Below are positions 1-8,399 of a stretch of DNA of 64,000 nt, one piece after another. Under the pieces are notes generated by a model. It was not told the origin of the DNA and did not search any database. It saw nothing but the letters and a program-made list of their open reading frames with translations. Origin of the DNA: Oleidesulfovibrio sp047973035 (lineage in GTDB: Bacteria > Desulfobacterota > Desulfovibrionia > Desulfovibrionales > Desulfovibrionaceae); assembly GCF_047973035.1 (NCBI RefSeq), contig NZ_JBKEBF010000011.1, positions 1 to 64,000 on the forward strand. Reading direction: 5' to 3'. The first letter of the stretch is position 1. Every line of letters begins with the position of its first letter. Both the position numbers and the translations under genes were made by a program.

Positions 1-25
1 CGCCTATAAGGCTTTCTTACTAGCA

Positions 26-652
26 GCGCCCTAGCAGGCGCACGTTCGTCTGGCATCTGCATCTCTGTTACTTGCGACCCGTAAACGGGTTTCCAGAATA
101 TGGAAGAGATAATTGATCACCAAGCTTATCATGCTCAAGTTGGTGCCTAATGTAATCTTGTATCTTAGCCTTATTTTTTCCAACTGTATCTACGTAATAT
201 CCACGGCACCCAAACTCGCGATTCCGGTATTTATACTTAAGATCGACATATTTGTCGTACAACATTAAGCTACTCTTTCATTTAAAGTACCCCATAAAAC
301 TCGAAACACTCATCTTTGGCGTTATTTCAAGAAGCATATGAACATGATCGGGGCAGAATTCAGCTTCGACTATATGTACACCTTTCCACTCACACAGTTT
401 GCGCAATATCTCACCCACTGCGCGCTTCTTCTCTCCGTAAAAAACTTGCCGCCGATACTTTGGCGCAAACACTACGTGGTATTTGCAGTTCCATTTTGTG
501 TGGGCTAAACTCTTAGTGTCACCCATTGTGTCCTCCTTTTGATTTGCCACCTGCAGTTGCCAGACCGCAGGGATTAGTTAGCAAATCAAAAGGAGTTTTA
601 CTAATATCTCTATAGCTTTAAGCTTTACGGCCCCCCCCGCCTAGCGGGGGGG
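26..652 (-). mobile_element. IS200/IS605-type insertion sequence (tnpA only)
   Basis: A single HUH transposase gene is bracketed by two short imperfect-palindrome hairpins, which is the architecture of IS200/IS605 elements, whose ends are subterminal hairpins and not inverted repeats. One hairpin at 26-41 has GCGCC/GGCGC arms around CTAGCA. The other at 632-652 has nine-base arms (a run of seven C plus GC, and the complement) around CTA. No tnpB is present. Exact cleavage sites cannot be fixed from one copy. The transposase is interrupted, so this copy is probably immobile unless supplied in trans. Confidence 0.7.
68..526 (-). pseudogene. tnpA: IS200-type Y1 transposase TnpA with in-frame nonsense codon
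   Basis: Reading frame for a 152-residue IS200-family transposase, the normal family length. It has the HUH metal motif (CPDHVHMLLE) and, in the C-terminal part, the tyrosine context IQDYIRHQ that carries the catalytic Tyr. The start at 526 is chosen because AAGGAGG lies six bases upstream and the product begins MGDTKSLAHTKW as in relatives. Position 278-280 is TGA in the same frame. Relatives read F-K-G-K-S-S-L here, so the simplest explanation is GGA to TGA. The downstream frame continues intact to the normal C-terminus, so the lesion is a single recent substitution and not a frameshift. The HUH site and the catalytic Tyr lie on opposite sides of the stop. Confidence 0.8.
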
Positions 653-660
653 CTGCATAC

Positions 661-695
661 AAAAAGCAGCCCGTTCTTTTAACGGGCTGCTTTTT
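661..695. terminator. Bidirectional intrinsic terminator
   Basis: AGCAGCCCGTT and AACGGGCTGCT form a perfect stem around a short loop, with A5 on one side and T5 on the other. It can end the small gene at 715-1023 on the minus strand. It lies just outside the IS200 hairpin at 632-652. Confidence 0.8.
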
Positions 696-714
696 CTTAT
701 AAACACTTCCAAGC

Positions 715-1023
715 CTAAAACATGCGGCAACACTCTACGCGCTCGCGCAGTTTCTGCTCCAGCGCTTTGGAAAGATCATACAATCTTTCCATTTTCATAA
801 AAACGCCTTCCGGCATCGCGTACTCGCCATTCCAGACTTTAATAAAATCTTCATCTGACAGCTGATTCAAATAGTCCAGCAGTTCGTACGATATATCTTT
901 CAGCTGAAACAGCCGGACGATACATTCTTCACGAGTCACGTCCGATTGCTCACCATGAATCGTAACACCTTCATGTTGTTCCGAACTGTCGGCAGGCAGC
1001 TGCACTTCTGGCTGATGCGACAT
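715..1023 (-). CDS. Small hypothetical protein (102 aa)
   Basis: I do not recognise this family. The 102-residue product is soluble and acidic in its first third, then predicted helical (DISYELLDYLNQLSDEDF, then MKMERLYDLSKALEQKLRER), ending in Cys-Cys-Arg-Met-Phe. No membrane segment or signal peptide is seen. A strong ribosome binding site (GAGGAGGGGG) precedes the ATG and a good intrinsic terminator lies 20 bases after the stop, which together support a real monocistronic gene. No function can be assigned from the neighbours. Confidence 0.6.
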   Translation of the reverse strand: MSHQPEVQLPADSSEQHEGVTIHGEQSDVTREECIVRLFQLKDISYELLDYLNQLSDEDFIKVWNGEYAMPEGVFMKMERLYDLSKALEQKLRERVECCRMF

Positions 1024-1271
1024 ATCCCCCTCCTCTTTCCGGCGAAGCTATCACATCTATATACCGAATCAAGTAAATTGAGCGTGCACAGCAATTTAAA
1101 GCAGTGCCACATGCGACATAGTAACCCTATCCGATAACCAAAAGGTAACTGAGACACTTATTTCACCGTACTTGCCAGATAAAACACTAATGCTATTATC
1201 AGGCCCGGTATGTTCTGCTCATTTAAAGCAGCTGATAGAAATTAACAATCAGCATGGTAAGGAGACTATGT

Positions 1272-1895
1272 ATGTACGCCATTGCAATTAACGGAAGCCC
1301 CCGCAAGGGAGGCAATACTGAAAGCCTGTTAAAAGCGGTCCTCGCCCCTCTGGAACAGGCAGGATGGGATACGGAACTGGTTCGCGTAGGCGGAAAACCT
1401 GTACGTGGCTGCATAGCCTGCTACAAGTGTTTTGAAAACAAAGACATGCGGTGTTCCATCAACACAGACCTCTTCAACGAGCTGGCAGAAAAAATTTTTC
1501 GAGCAGACGCCGTCATTATGGGGTCGCCTACATATTTCACAGATGTTTCTGCCGAGCTGAAAGCTGTTCTTGACCGCACGGGTCTGGTCGCCATTGCCAA
1601 CGGGTTCGCCTTGCGCGGCAAAATAGGTGCAGCTGTGGTTGCCGTACGTCGCGGGGGAGGAATTCATGTCTTTGACACCATCAACCATATGTACCAGATG
1701 TCACAGATGATTGTTCCCGGCTCCGTGTACTGGAACTTAGGTTACGGGCTGAACAAAGGAGAAGTGGCAAATGATGCGGAAGGCATGGGCAACATGCAGC
1801 ATCTGGGAGAAGCCATAAACTGGCTGGGCAAGGCTATTGCTCCTGTACGCGACAGCTACCCTGCACCCAAAGGGCCGGTAGAAGGAGACATCTAG
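1272..1895 (+). CDS. NADPH-dependent FMN reductase / flavodoxin-fold protein
   Basis: A 207-residue flavodoxin-like fold protein of the NADPH-dependent FMN reductase / iron-sulfur flavoprotein group. The N-terminal phosphate-binding loop reads NGSPRKGGNTE, and GSPTYFTDVSAELK matches the second FMN loop of the family. A cysteine group CIACYKCFENKDMRC sits at the position where related proteins carry a redox disulfide or an iron-sulfur cluster. The start at 1272 is preferred over the ATG at 1254 because AAGGAG lies seven bases before it and the protein then begins directly with the first beta strand. Likely cytosolic, reducing flavin, quinone or similar acceptors; the substrate is unknown. A bidirectional terminator follows. 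Confidence 0.8.
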   Translation: MYAIAINGSPRKGGNTESLLKAVLAPLEQAGWDTELVRVGGKPVRGCIACYKCFENKDMRCSINTDLFNELAEKIFRADAVIMGSPTYFTDVSAELKAVLDRTGLVAIANGFALRGKIGAAVVAVRRGGGIHVFDTINHMYQMSQMIVPGSVYWNLGYGLNKGEVANDAEGMGNMQHLGEAINWLGKAIAPVRDSYPAPKGPVEGDI

Positions 1896-1931
1896 GGAAA
1901 GTGCAGTGCGGTTAACATCATCAGGCACAGT

Positions 1932-1959
1932 AAAAGGGCACCGCAAGCGATGCCCTTTT
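1932..1959. terminator. Bidirectional intrinsic terminator between convergent genes
   Basis: AAAAGGGCA and TGCCCTTTT form a stem around a ten-base loop. It lies between the stop codons of two convergent genes (flavodoxin-fold protein on plus, PfpI protein on minus) and can serve both. Confidence 0.75.
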
Positions 1960-1982
1960 ATTAATTGCACAGCATGATGTTG

Positions 1983-2570
1983 TTATGCTTCCAGCTTTGA
2001 ACCAAGCATCTCAAGGAACTTGCGCATCCATTCAGGATGAGCAGGCCACGCCGGAGCAGTGACTATGTTGTCGCTTACGCAGGCATTGGAGAAGGTTTCG
2101 CTTACGTTGCACCAGCTGGCACCGGCAGCTTCAACATCAGGCTTTACTGCGGGGTATGCGGTGCAGGTTTTGCCCTGCAGCACACCAGCGGTAACAAGAA
2201 GCTGAGGGCCGTGGCAGACGGAAGCAATGGGCTTTTTAGCGTTATTGAATTCCTGCACGATTTCCACGACCCGGGCATTAAGGCGCAGATATTCAGGTGC
2301 ACGGCCACCGGGGATTACCAAACCATCGTAGTCAGCCACATTTACGCTGTCAAAATCGTAGTTGATGGCAAAGTTGTGGCCGGGTTTTTCCGTATAGGTC
2401 TGGTCGCCTTCAAAATCATGCACAGCGGTCTTTACAGAATCACCGGCTTTTTTATCGGGGCATACGGAGTCTACACGGTGCCCCACCATAACAAGCATCT
2501 GGAAAGGCACCATTGCTTCATAGTCTTCCACAAAATCGCCAACCAGCATCAAAATTCGTTTAGCAGCCAT
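1983..2570 (-). CDS. DJ-1/PfpI family protein
   Basis: A 195-residue single-domain class I glutamine-amidotransferase-like protein of the DJ-1/PfpI family. The nucleophile elbow ASVCHGPQ has Cys119 and His120, the family glutamate is at Glu15 (GDFVEDYE), and VIPGGRAPEYLR is the second conserved block. Family members act as proteases, chaperones, deglycases or hydratases in stress protection, so the reaction here is open. AAGGAGA stands before the ATG. The gene is alone on its strand and shares a terminator with the convergent flavodoxin-fold gene. A ten-base perfect inverted repeat lies about 120 bases upstream. Confidence 0.85.
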   Translation of the reverse strand: MAAKRILMLVGDFVEDYEAMVPFQMLVMVGHRVDSVCPDKKAGDSVKTAVHDFEGDQTYTEKPGHNFAINYDFDSVNVADYDGLVIPGGRAPEYLRLNARVVEIVQEFNNAKKPIASVCHGPQLLVTAGVLQGKTCTAYPAVKPDVEAAGASWCNVSETFSNACVSDNIVTAPAWPAHPEWMRKFLEMLGSKLEA

Positions 2571-2683
2571 TTAAATCTCCTTTTATTCCACGGCGGTCAG
2601 CACAAAAACAGGCAAAGCCTGTATGAGCCCGGACCGTTCTACTCACTTGTAGTTCCATGAAAAAAATGAATAATGTTTTACTC

Positions 2684-2714
2684 AGCAATGGTAGCATTGG
2701 CAGTTACCATTGCT
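2684..2714. repeat. Perfect 10-bp inverted repeat upstream of the PfpI gene
   Basis: AGCAATGGTA at 2684-2693 and TACCATTGCT at 2705-2714 are exact inverted copies separated by 11 bases. There is no U-rich tail, so an operator or RNA hairpin is more likely than a terminator. The rest of the 2571-2934 gap holds no other gene-like signal. Confidence 0.45.
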
Positions 2715-2934
2715 GCCTGCAATAGTGCTAGCTAGCATACCACACCACAATCGGTTTGTGTACCAAAAAACGCAATACCGTATACACAAACAAATCAGCG
2801 CGTACTTACTACAGAAAACTATTATACACACAACATAGAACGTACCAGAAGCTCCTGAACAATTTCACGCGTCCCATGAAATACGTTGTGGCTGTTTAGC
2901 AACGCCGATGCATTTACAGTAAAACCGCAGCCGC

Positions 2935-3378
2935 TTAGTATAACGACTTGATTTCGGCCAGAACAAAAGTGCTTTGTACGGCACTGACCCCGGGCGTGCA
3001 GGATAAATTCTGCAGGACTACTTCCGAATAATGCGGCATATCTTCGGCCACAATTTCAACCATAATATCCACACTGCCCGACACTGCATACACGCTGACA
3101 ACGCCTTCAATGTCCTTCATCTGTTCTGCAAGCTCAGCCCAGCTTATTGAAGGATCGCGGACAATCTCGCAAAAGGCATGCACGGTGTAGCCTAACTTTC
3201 TTCTATCCGTCAGGGCGCGATACCCTACGATGACTCCGTCCTTTTCAAGGCGGGCAATGCGACGCGAGCAACTGGAGTGAGACAGGTTCACCCTGTTTGC
3301 GATTTCCATATTGGAAAGGCGCCCATTCTCCTGTAATGCCGCGATAATCAACCTGTCCTGTTCATCAAGCTTCGTCAT
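2935..3378 (-). CDS. Lrp/AsnC family transcriptional regulator
   Basis: A 147-residue Lrp/AsnC regulator of standard length. The N-terminal winged helix-turn-helix is LDEQDRLIIAALQENGRLSNMEIANRVNLS followed by SSCSRRIARLEKDGVI; the C-terminal RAM ligand-binding domain has the typical VSVYAVSGSVDIMVEIVAED stretch. It would bind DNA and sense an amino acid or similar ligand. The ATG at 3378 is preferred over the TTG at 3384 because it gives the canonical N-terminus and AAAGG lies about eight bases upstream. Divergent to a 56-residue membrane protein gene; the AT-rich 3385-3571 region between them is the natural place for its operator. Confidence 0.9.
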   Translation of the reverse strand: MTKLDEQDRLIIAALQENGRLSNMEIANRVNLSHSSCSRRIARLEKDGVIVGYRALTDRRKLGYTVHAFCEIVRDPSISWAELAEQMKDIEGVVSVYAVSGSVDIMVEIVAEDMPHYSEVVLQNLSCTPGVSAVQSTFVLAEIKSLY

Positions 3379-3491
3379 ATGCAAACCTTTTGCATTTGTG
3401 TCCTTGCCAAGGGCGTCTTATTCAAAAAAAGTGCACCAAATGAACTCCAATGCACAATATTTGATTTAATAGCGAATATAAAGGAAAATAT

Positions 3492-3521
3492 TTGCATTTA
3501 AACCGTACAATTGGATAGTAT
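3492..3521 (+). promoter_or_regulatory. Candidate sigma-70 promoter for the small membrane protein
   Basis: TTGCAT (3492-3497), an 18-base spacer and TAGTAT (3516-3521) lie 50 bases upstream of the ATG at 3572, in a very AT-rich divergent intergenic region shared with the Lrp-type regulator. The match is imperfect and no other support is available. Confidence 0.35.
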
Positions 3522-3571
3522 GGGAAAAAATTAACAAACGGCGATTCGTCAAATGCATTTGGAGGAAAGAC

Positions 3572-3742
3572 ATGAGCATGTTCAACCAACTTGTAGACTT
3601 CTTTCAACCCGTGACCCTGCCCGCTCGCAATACCAAAAGCAGTATGTACGCAGTACAATTGAAACTGATCGACATGGGCAAAATTGCTCTTCTGTTTGCC
3701 ATGTCTTTTGTTCTGTACAGCGGTTTGAGCACGCTGCAATAA
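3572..3742 (+). CDS. Small single-pass membrane protein (56 aa)
   Basis: A 56-residue open frame with GGAGGAAAGAC directly before the ATG. The product has an amphipathic N-terminal half (MSMFNQLVDFFQPVTLPARN) and one clear membrane helix near residues 36-52 (GKIALLFAMSFVLYSGL). I do not recognise a family. The strong ribosome binding site, upstream promoter-like boxes and a strong terminator at 3859-3889 support expression. It is divergent to the Lrp/AsnC gene, which may control it; that link is inferred from position only. Confidence 0.6.
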   Translation: MSMFNQLVDFFQPVTLPARNTKSSMYAVQLKLIDMGKIALLFAMSFVLYSGLSTLQ

Positions 3743-4111
3743 TCAGGCAGGGCTCTCCTGTATTCACTGCCTTTGACAATCTGCCTCAGATACGGTGAGA
3801 TCCCGTCAACCTCTTTCACCTGTATCTGCCCTTTCCACACCGCTCTGTGGAAAGTCAGAACGGCCGGCACCTTGGTGCTGGCCGTTTTTCATATACGTAC
3901 CTTCATCGCCTCTTTTCTGTTTGAGTATACGAACGGCACAAACACCTACAACATATTGATTGCGCGAGAAAAAAGATAATAAATCTGCGCCGGACGATTG
4001 CAGTAACGCCCTCCCCTTGTTAACCTGACGTTACAATTATGTGACGGATATGCCGCACAACACAGCAGCATCACCACACGGTTACTTCATTAGCTTTTCA
4101 AGGAGTAGAGC
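3743..4111. other. Gene-free interval with a terminator
   Basis: No coding signal is seen on either strand. The interval holds the terminator at 3859-3889 and then AT-rich DNA that should contain the promoter of the ABC importer operon starting at 4112. No clear Fur box is visible. Confidence 0.5.
3859..3889 (+). terminator. Intrinsic terminator
   Basis: AACGGCCGGCACC and GGTGCTGGCCGTT form a long stem (one bulge or mismatch) with a very short loop, followed by T5. It lies 117 bases after the stop of the 56-residue membrane protein gene. Confidence 0.75.
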
Positions 4112-5134
4112 ATGAAACGGTTGACGATGATTCTCGCGGTGGTCTTTGTTCTGGGTATAACCACCACCTGTTTCGCCAAAGGGCGTCTGGTCATTTACTG
4201 TTCCAACGAACCCTTTGCATGTCAGGCTGTGGCCGATGCCTTTGCTGAAAAATTTGACGTGAAAGTACAGATGACCCGTTCGGGCTCCGGCACTACCTAT
4301 GCCAAAATCCTTGCAGAAAAAGATAACCCTCAGGGTGACGTGTGGTATGCAGGAACTCTTGATCCTCACTCTCAGGCTGGCGTAAACGGCCTGCTGGAAT
4401 CTTACAAATCGCCCATGCTGGAAGAAATCGGTCCCGAATTTCAAAACCCCGCAACCACCAAGCAGTATCACAGTGCCGGCGTCTATGCAGGTGTTCTGGG
4501 GTACTCTGTAAATACTGATGTTCTGAAAGAAAAAGGGCTTGAAATGCCCCGCTCGTGGGAAGATCTGACCAAGCCCGAATATAAGGATCTGATTCAGGTT
4601 GCCAGCCCTCAGAGCTCCGGCACGGCATACACAGTGCTTGCCACCATGGTACAGCTGAAAGGCGAAGACGCAGCATACGAGTATCTGGCAAAGCTGCACA
4701 AAAATATCAATCAGTACACCAAGTCCGGCTCCGCCCCAGGTAAAGCCGCCGCCCGCGGTGAAACCATGATCGGCATCGGCTTTCTGCATGACCATGCTCT
4801 GCAAAAAGCAAACGGATATCCCCTTGAACTGGTAGTTCCTTCAGAAGGTACCGGATACGAAATCGGCGGTCTTTCCATCATTAAAGATTGCCGTAATCTC
4901 GAAAATGCAAAACTTTTTGTAGACTTCATGCTGAGTGCAGAAGGTCAGGAAGTACCGCAACAGGTTAAAATGTATCAGGTGCCCACCAACAAAAATGCCA
5001 ATGTACCTGCAGAAGCCATCCGCCTCGATCAGGTTAAGCTTATCGATTACGACTTTGTAACTTACGGTACCGAGGAAATGCGTACGCACCTGATTGACCG
5101 CTGGGTAAAAGAAGTCAAACCGCTTGCCCGATAG
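4112..5134 (+). CDS. ABC transporter periplasmic binding protein (iron(III)/phosphonate-type)
   Basis: A 340-residue secreted binding protein. Residues 1-22 are a signal peptide ending CFA-KG; the mature protein starts with RLVIYCSNEPFACQAVADAF, typical of the class that includes FbpA/FutA iron(III), thiamine and 2-aminoethylphosphonate binding proteins. The lobe-linking block DYDFVTYGTEEMRTHLIDRW near the C-terminus is also common to that class. AAGGAG precedes the ATG. First gene of a four-gene operon with permease, ATPase and HAD phosphatase. The cargo cannot be decided from sequence: ferric iron is the default annotation, but the Tyr-Tyr iron-ligand pair of FbpA is not obvious and a HAD phosphatase in the operon would also fit an organophosphorus substrate. 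Confidence 0.8.
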   Translation: MKRLTMILAVVFVLGITTTCFAKGRLVIYCSNEPFACQAVADAFAEKFDVKVQMTRSGSGTTYAKILAEKDNPQGDVWYAGTLDPHSQAGVNGLLESYKSPMLEEIGPEFQNPATTKQYHSAGVYAGVLGYSVNTDVLKEKGLEMPRSWEDLTKPEYKDLIQVASPQSSGTAYTVLATMVQLKGEDAAYEYLAKLHKNINQYTKSGSAPGKAAARGETMIGIGFLHDHALQKANGYPLELVVPSEGTGYEIGGLSIIKDCRNLENAKLFVDFMLSAEGQEVPQQVKMYQVPTNKNANVPAEAIRLDQVKLIDYDFVTYGTEEMRTHLIDRWVKEVKPLAR

Positions 5135-5159
5135 AACGACCAAAGAGATACACTTGACG

Positions 5160-7286
5160 ATGCAAACGAAAAGACAAACCGCTCCGGGAGAGGTTGGCCC
5201 TGTGGTCATCCTCTCCTGGGTGGCTATTGCAATGGCGGCGTATTTTCTGCTGCCGTGGGTGGCACTCGACTACGGCCTGACAGATTCGACGATGGAAGAA
5301 TTCATTGACGCAATCGGCTGGAAATACAACAGCGCAACGTATATCGTACCTGCATATCTGGCACTGCTGGCTCCTTTCGCATGGTTACGGTTACGGGGGG
5401 ACGCCACACATCCGATAACCACCCGAACACATGGATGGTTTTACAGTATCGCCGCGGGTTGCGGCATTGCTGTTATTCTGGCTGTCTTTATCCTGACAAA
5501 CACCGCACTGGGGTTAGGCTCCGGCATAATAATCCTATGCCTTGCCGCCCTGTTTTCCATAGGCATAGCAGAGCTTGGCTTCCAGCGCGGAGACACGTTC
5601 ATCACCGGCGCAATCATCTTTGTCACTGTGCTGGTAGTCGCATTTATATTTTTTCCGGTTTGGAAAATTTTCAGCACGCTGATGTTTGAAAAAGACGGCA
5701 GCTTTGTGCCTGCCCAGTTTTTTACCCTCATCACATCGTACGGAATAGGCAGAGTAGTCCTGAATACTCTGGTGCTGGCTTTCTCTGTCGGCGCTGCCAC
5801 CACTGTCTGCGGGCTGATCTTTGCCCTGTATGCAGTCAGGGCAACCACCCGCCTGCGCAATTTCATCCGCATTTTTTATATTCTGCCCATCATCACGCCG
5901 CCATTTGTTGTAGGCATGTCTCTTATCCTGCTATTCGGGCGCGCCGGTTTGATTAACGATGCCCTGATGATGCTTTTCGGCCCAAACGGAATAATTCTGC
6001 AGGACGTATTTGAAAGATCAGGCTACATATACGGATTCAGCGGAATTTTTATTGCGCAGGTTCTTTCATTAACGCCGGTCAGCTACATGGTCATCTCGGG
6101 TATGCTTTCCACCATCAATCCGGCTATGGAAGAAGCATCACTCACCATGCGCGCAGGACGCGGAGAAACGCTCTGGAATGTCACAATGCCGCTGCTGCGC
6201 CCCGCCATAGCCAATGCATTCCTGCTCAGTATGATTTCTTCTGCTGCAGACTTTGGCAACCCGCTGGTTCTTGGCGGCGATTATGACGTTTTATCTACTG
6301 AAATTTACTTTTCAATTGCGGGTGCTCAGCTGGATTTTGCCAAAGCCTCCGCACTGGGCCTGATTCTGCTTGCGCTATCGCTTTCAGTGTTTGTCATCCA
6401 GAAAAAATGGGTCGGTCAAAAGTCCTATGTAACCGTTACGGGGGTGGAAACAGCAGGTAACGTCACTCCCCTGCCCAGAGGGCTGCAAAAATGCATGACC
6501 TGCTTTGTAATGCTCTGGCTGGCACTGGTGGGCTTTTTATACGCCAGCATATTCCTTGGCGGATTTGTACGCCAATGGGGAGCGGATTACACCCTGACGC
6601 TGAAGCACCATGGAGAGCTGTGGCTTAACGGCTTCTCATCGGGAGCATGGCCTTCGTTTTTCAATTCAATCACCTTCTCGGTTATTGCTGCCCCGCTTAC
6701 CACACTTACGGGCATCCTTGTCGCATACATTCTGACCAGAAAGGACTTCACAGGCCGAAGGCTTATTGATTTCGGTACGGTGCTAATATTTGCAGTACCC
6801 GGAACAGTCACCGGCGTGGCGTATATTCTGGCTTTCAATACGCCCCCTCTGCACCTTACAGGCACAGCAGCAATACTTATCATCACCATGGCCATCAGAG
6901 CCATGCCGGTAGGCATCCGCGGGGGGATGTCGGCACTCAGTCAGATATCGACCAATCTGGAAGAGGCTTCGCTGCTTCAGCGCGCCGGAAGCCTGAAGAC
7001 CATCAAATCCGTTCTGCTTCCGCTTTTAAAATCCACTATCGTCTCATCCATGGCGTACAGCTTCATACGTGCCATGACCACTGTGTCTGCTGTCATTTTT
7101 CTTGCGACAGCCGGCACCAACGTAGCCACCACGTTTATCCTTTCCCGCGTGGAAAGCGGTGAAACCGGCGTGGCTGTGGCCTATGGCTCGGTATTAATTC
7201 TAACTATGCTGATATTCACGATTCTGGTTCAGGCCGTGACAGGGCGCTCAAAAACAGAAAGACAAGTGAAAACAACAAGAGGCTGA
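5160..7286 (+). CDS. ABC transporter permease, two fused domains
   Basis: About 708 residues with two MetI-type permease halves in one chain, as in FbpB-type importers. Each half has its coupling (EAA) loop: EEASLTMRAGRGETLWNVTM near residue 340 and EEASLLQRAGSLKTIKSVLL near residue 600, both of which contact the ATPase. A dozen or more membrane segments are visible, including an extra N-terminal group before the first permease half. The ATG at 5160 has no good ribosome binding site; a TTG at 5154, six bases after an AGAGA, is an alternative start. It lies 25 bases after the binding protein gene and is followed with a one-base gap by the ATPase gene. Confidence 0.88.
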   Translation: MQTKRQTAPGEVGPVVILSWVAIAMAAYFLLPWVALDYGLTDSTMEEFIDAIGWKYNSATYIVPAYLALLAPFAWLRLRGDATHPITTRTHGWFYSIAAGCGIAVILAVFILTNTALGLGSGIIILCLAALFSIGIAELGFQRGDTFITGAIIFVTVLVVAFIFFPVWKIFSTLMFEKDGSFVPAQFFTLITSYGIGRVVLNTLVLAFSVGAATTVCGLIFALYAVRATTRLRNFIRIFYILPIITPPFVVGMSLILLFGRAGLINDALMMLFGPNGIILQDVFERSGYIYGFSGIFIAQVLSLTPVSYMVISGMLSTINPAMEEASLTMRAGRGETLWNVTMPLLRPAIANAFLLSMISSAADFGNPLVLGGDYDVLSTEIYFSIAGAQLDFAKASALGLILLALSLSVFVIQKKWVGQKSYVTVTGVETAGNVTPLPRGLQKCMTCFVMLWLALVGFLYASIFLGGFVRQWGADYTLTLKHHGELWLNGFSSGAWPSFFNSITFSVIAAPLTTLTGILVAYILTRKDFTGRRLIDFGTVLIFAVPGTVTGVAYILAFNTPPLHLTGTAAILIITMAIRAMPVGIRGGMSALSQISTNLEEASLLQRAGSLKTIKSVLLPLLKSTIVSSMAYSFIRAMTTVSAVIFLATAGTNVATTFILSRVESGETGVAVAYGSVLILTMLIFTILVQAVTGRSKTERQVKTTRG

Positions 7287-7287
7287 A

Positions 7288-8379
7288 ATGAATGATGCAT
7301 CCATAAAAGTCACCCTGAATAACGTATCCAAGCATTTCGGCAAGGTGCGGGCACTTGATGATATTACACTTGAATTTGCTCCCGGTACGCTGACAACACT
7401 GCTCGGCCCTTCCGGATGCGGCAAAACAACCTTATTGCGGCTTATCTCCGGCCTTGAGGCAGCAACATCCGGCCAGATTCTGTTCGGCAGCGAAGACGTG
7501 ACGCAGCTTTCAGCCACCCGCCGCGACGTAGGCATGGTCTTTCAGTCATACGCACTTTTTCCGCATATGACGGTTGAGCAAAATGTCGGGTACGGGCTGG
7601 GCGTGCTGAAAACACCGCAGGAAGAAATCAGGCAACGCGTCAAAGAAGTATTGCAGATGGTAGATATGGACGGCTACCAAAACAGGTACCCGCATGAATT
7701 GTCCGGCGGACAGCAGCAGCGCGTGGCAGTGGCAAGGGCAATGGTCCTGCGCCCCAAGGTGCTGCTGTTTGACGAACCTCTGAGTAACATCGACAGTAAA
7801 TTGCGTCGCTCAATGCGTGATGACATCCGTCGTCTGCAGCAGGATTCAGGCATCACCTCTATTTATGTTACGCATGATCAGGCAGAAGCGCTTGCCGTTT
7901 CTGATGAGATTGTCGTTATGCGCAATGGCAGAATAGAACAACAAGGCCCTCCCAGAGCGTTGTACCACAAACCTAAAACAGCTTTTGTGGCAAATTTCAT
8001 CGGCGAATCCAATGTGGTTGCAGGGTCATTGGGCAGTAAAGGAGCCTGTAAGGTAGTCACATTCGGTGACGCATCCATAGACTTGCCCTGTAACGAAGAT
8101 ACAGACCACGCTGATGGGCCTGTCAGCCTGTCGTTACGGCCGGAACTAATCGAAATTCTACCTGAAGACAAAGCCGCAACTGAAACACTTTCAGGTACTA
8201 TCAAGCAGAACGCCTACATGGGGCCGGTTATCGAGTACTCCATTGAAACCGTAGCAGGAATGCTGTTCACTCGCGCTCCGGCTTATGCGGGAGTTTTTGC
8301 CGCTGGAGAAAAAGTACAGGTACGCGTGCGCCCTGATGAAATCATCATAATTCCTGAAAACGGAAATGATCAGCCGTAG
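7288..8379 (+). CDS. ABC transporter ATP-binding protein
   Basis: A 363-residue importer ATPase. Walker A GPSGCGKTT is at residues 40-48, the Q-loop at QSYALF, the signature LSGGQQQR at 138-145, Walker B VLLFDEPLSNID near 158-169 and the switch His in YVTHDQAEA. A C-terminal region from about residue 240 has the layout of a TOBE domain (LRPELIEIL, then YMGPVIEYSIE), as in FbpC, PotA and MalK relatives. It starts one base after the permease stop, so translation is probably coupled. It energises uptake by the two neighbouring gene products. Confidence 0.92.
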   Translation: MNDASIKVTLNNVSKHFGKVRALDDITLEFAPGTLTTLLGPSGCGKTTLLRLISGLEAATSGQILFGSEDVTQLSATRRDVGMVFQSYALFPHMTVEQNVGYGLGVLKTPQEEIRQRVKEVLQMVDMDGYQNRYPHELSGGQQQRVAVARAMVLRPKVLLFDEPLSNIDSKLRRSMRDDIRRLQQDSGITSIYVTHDQAEALAVSDEIVVMRNGRIEQQGPPRALYHKPKTAFVANFIGESNVVAGSLGSKGACKVVTFGDASIDLPCNEDTDHADGPVSLSLRPELIEILPEDKAATETLSGTIKQNAYMGPVIEYSIETVAGMLFTRAPAYAGVFAAGEKVQVRVRPDEIIIIPENGNDQP

Positions 8380-8399
8380 GCCTGAGCGGAAGCTGTGAC

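Noticed and set aside
278..280. Selenocysteine codon in the IS200 transposase
   Set aside because: The family has Gly here, the residue is not catalytic and no SECIS-like hairpin is evident just after the TGA; a point mutation is simpler.
2037..2660. 207-codon plus-strand frame opposite the PfpI gene
   Set aside because: It is antisense to a gene with full family motifs and a ribosome binding site on the minus strand.
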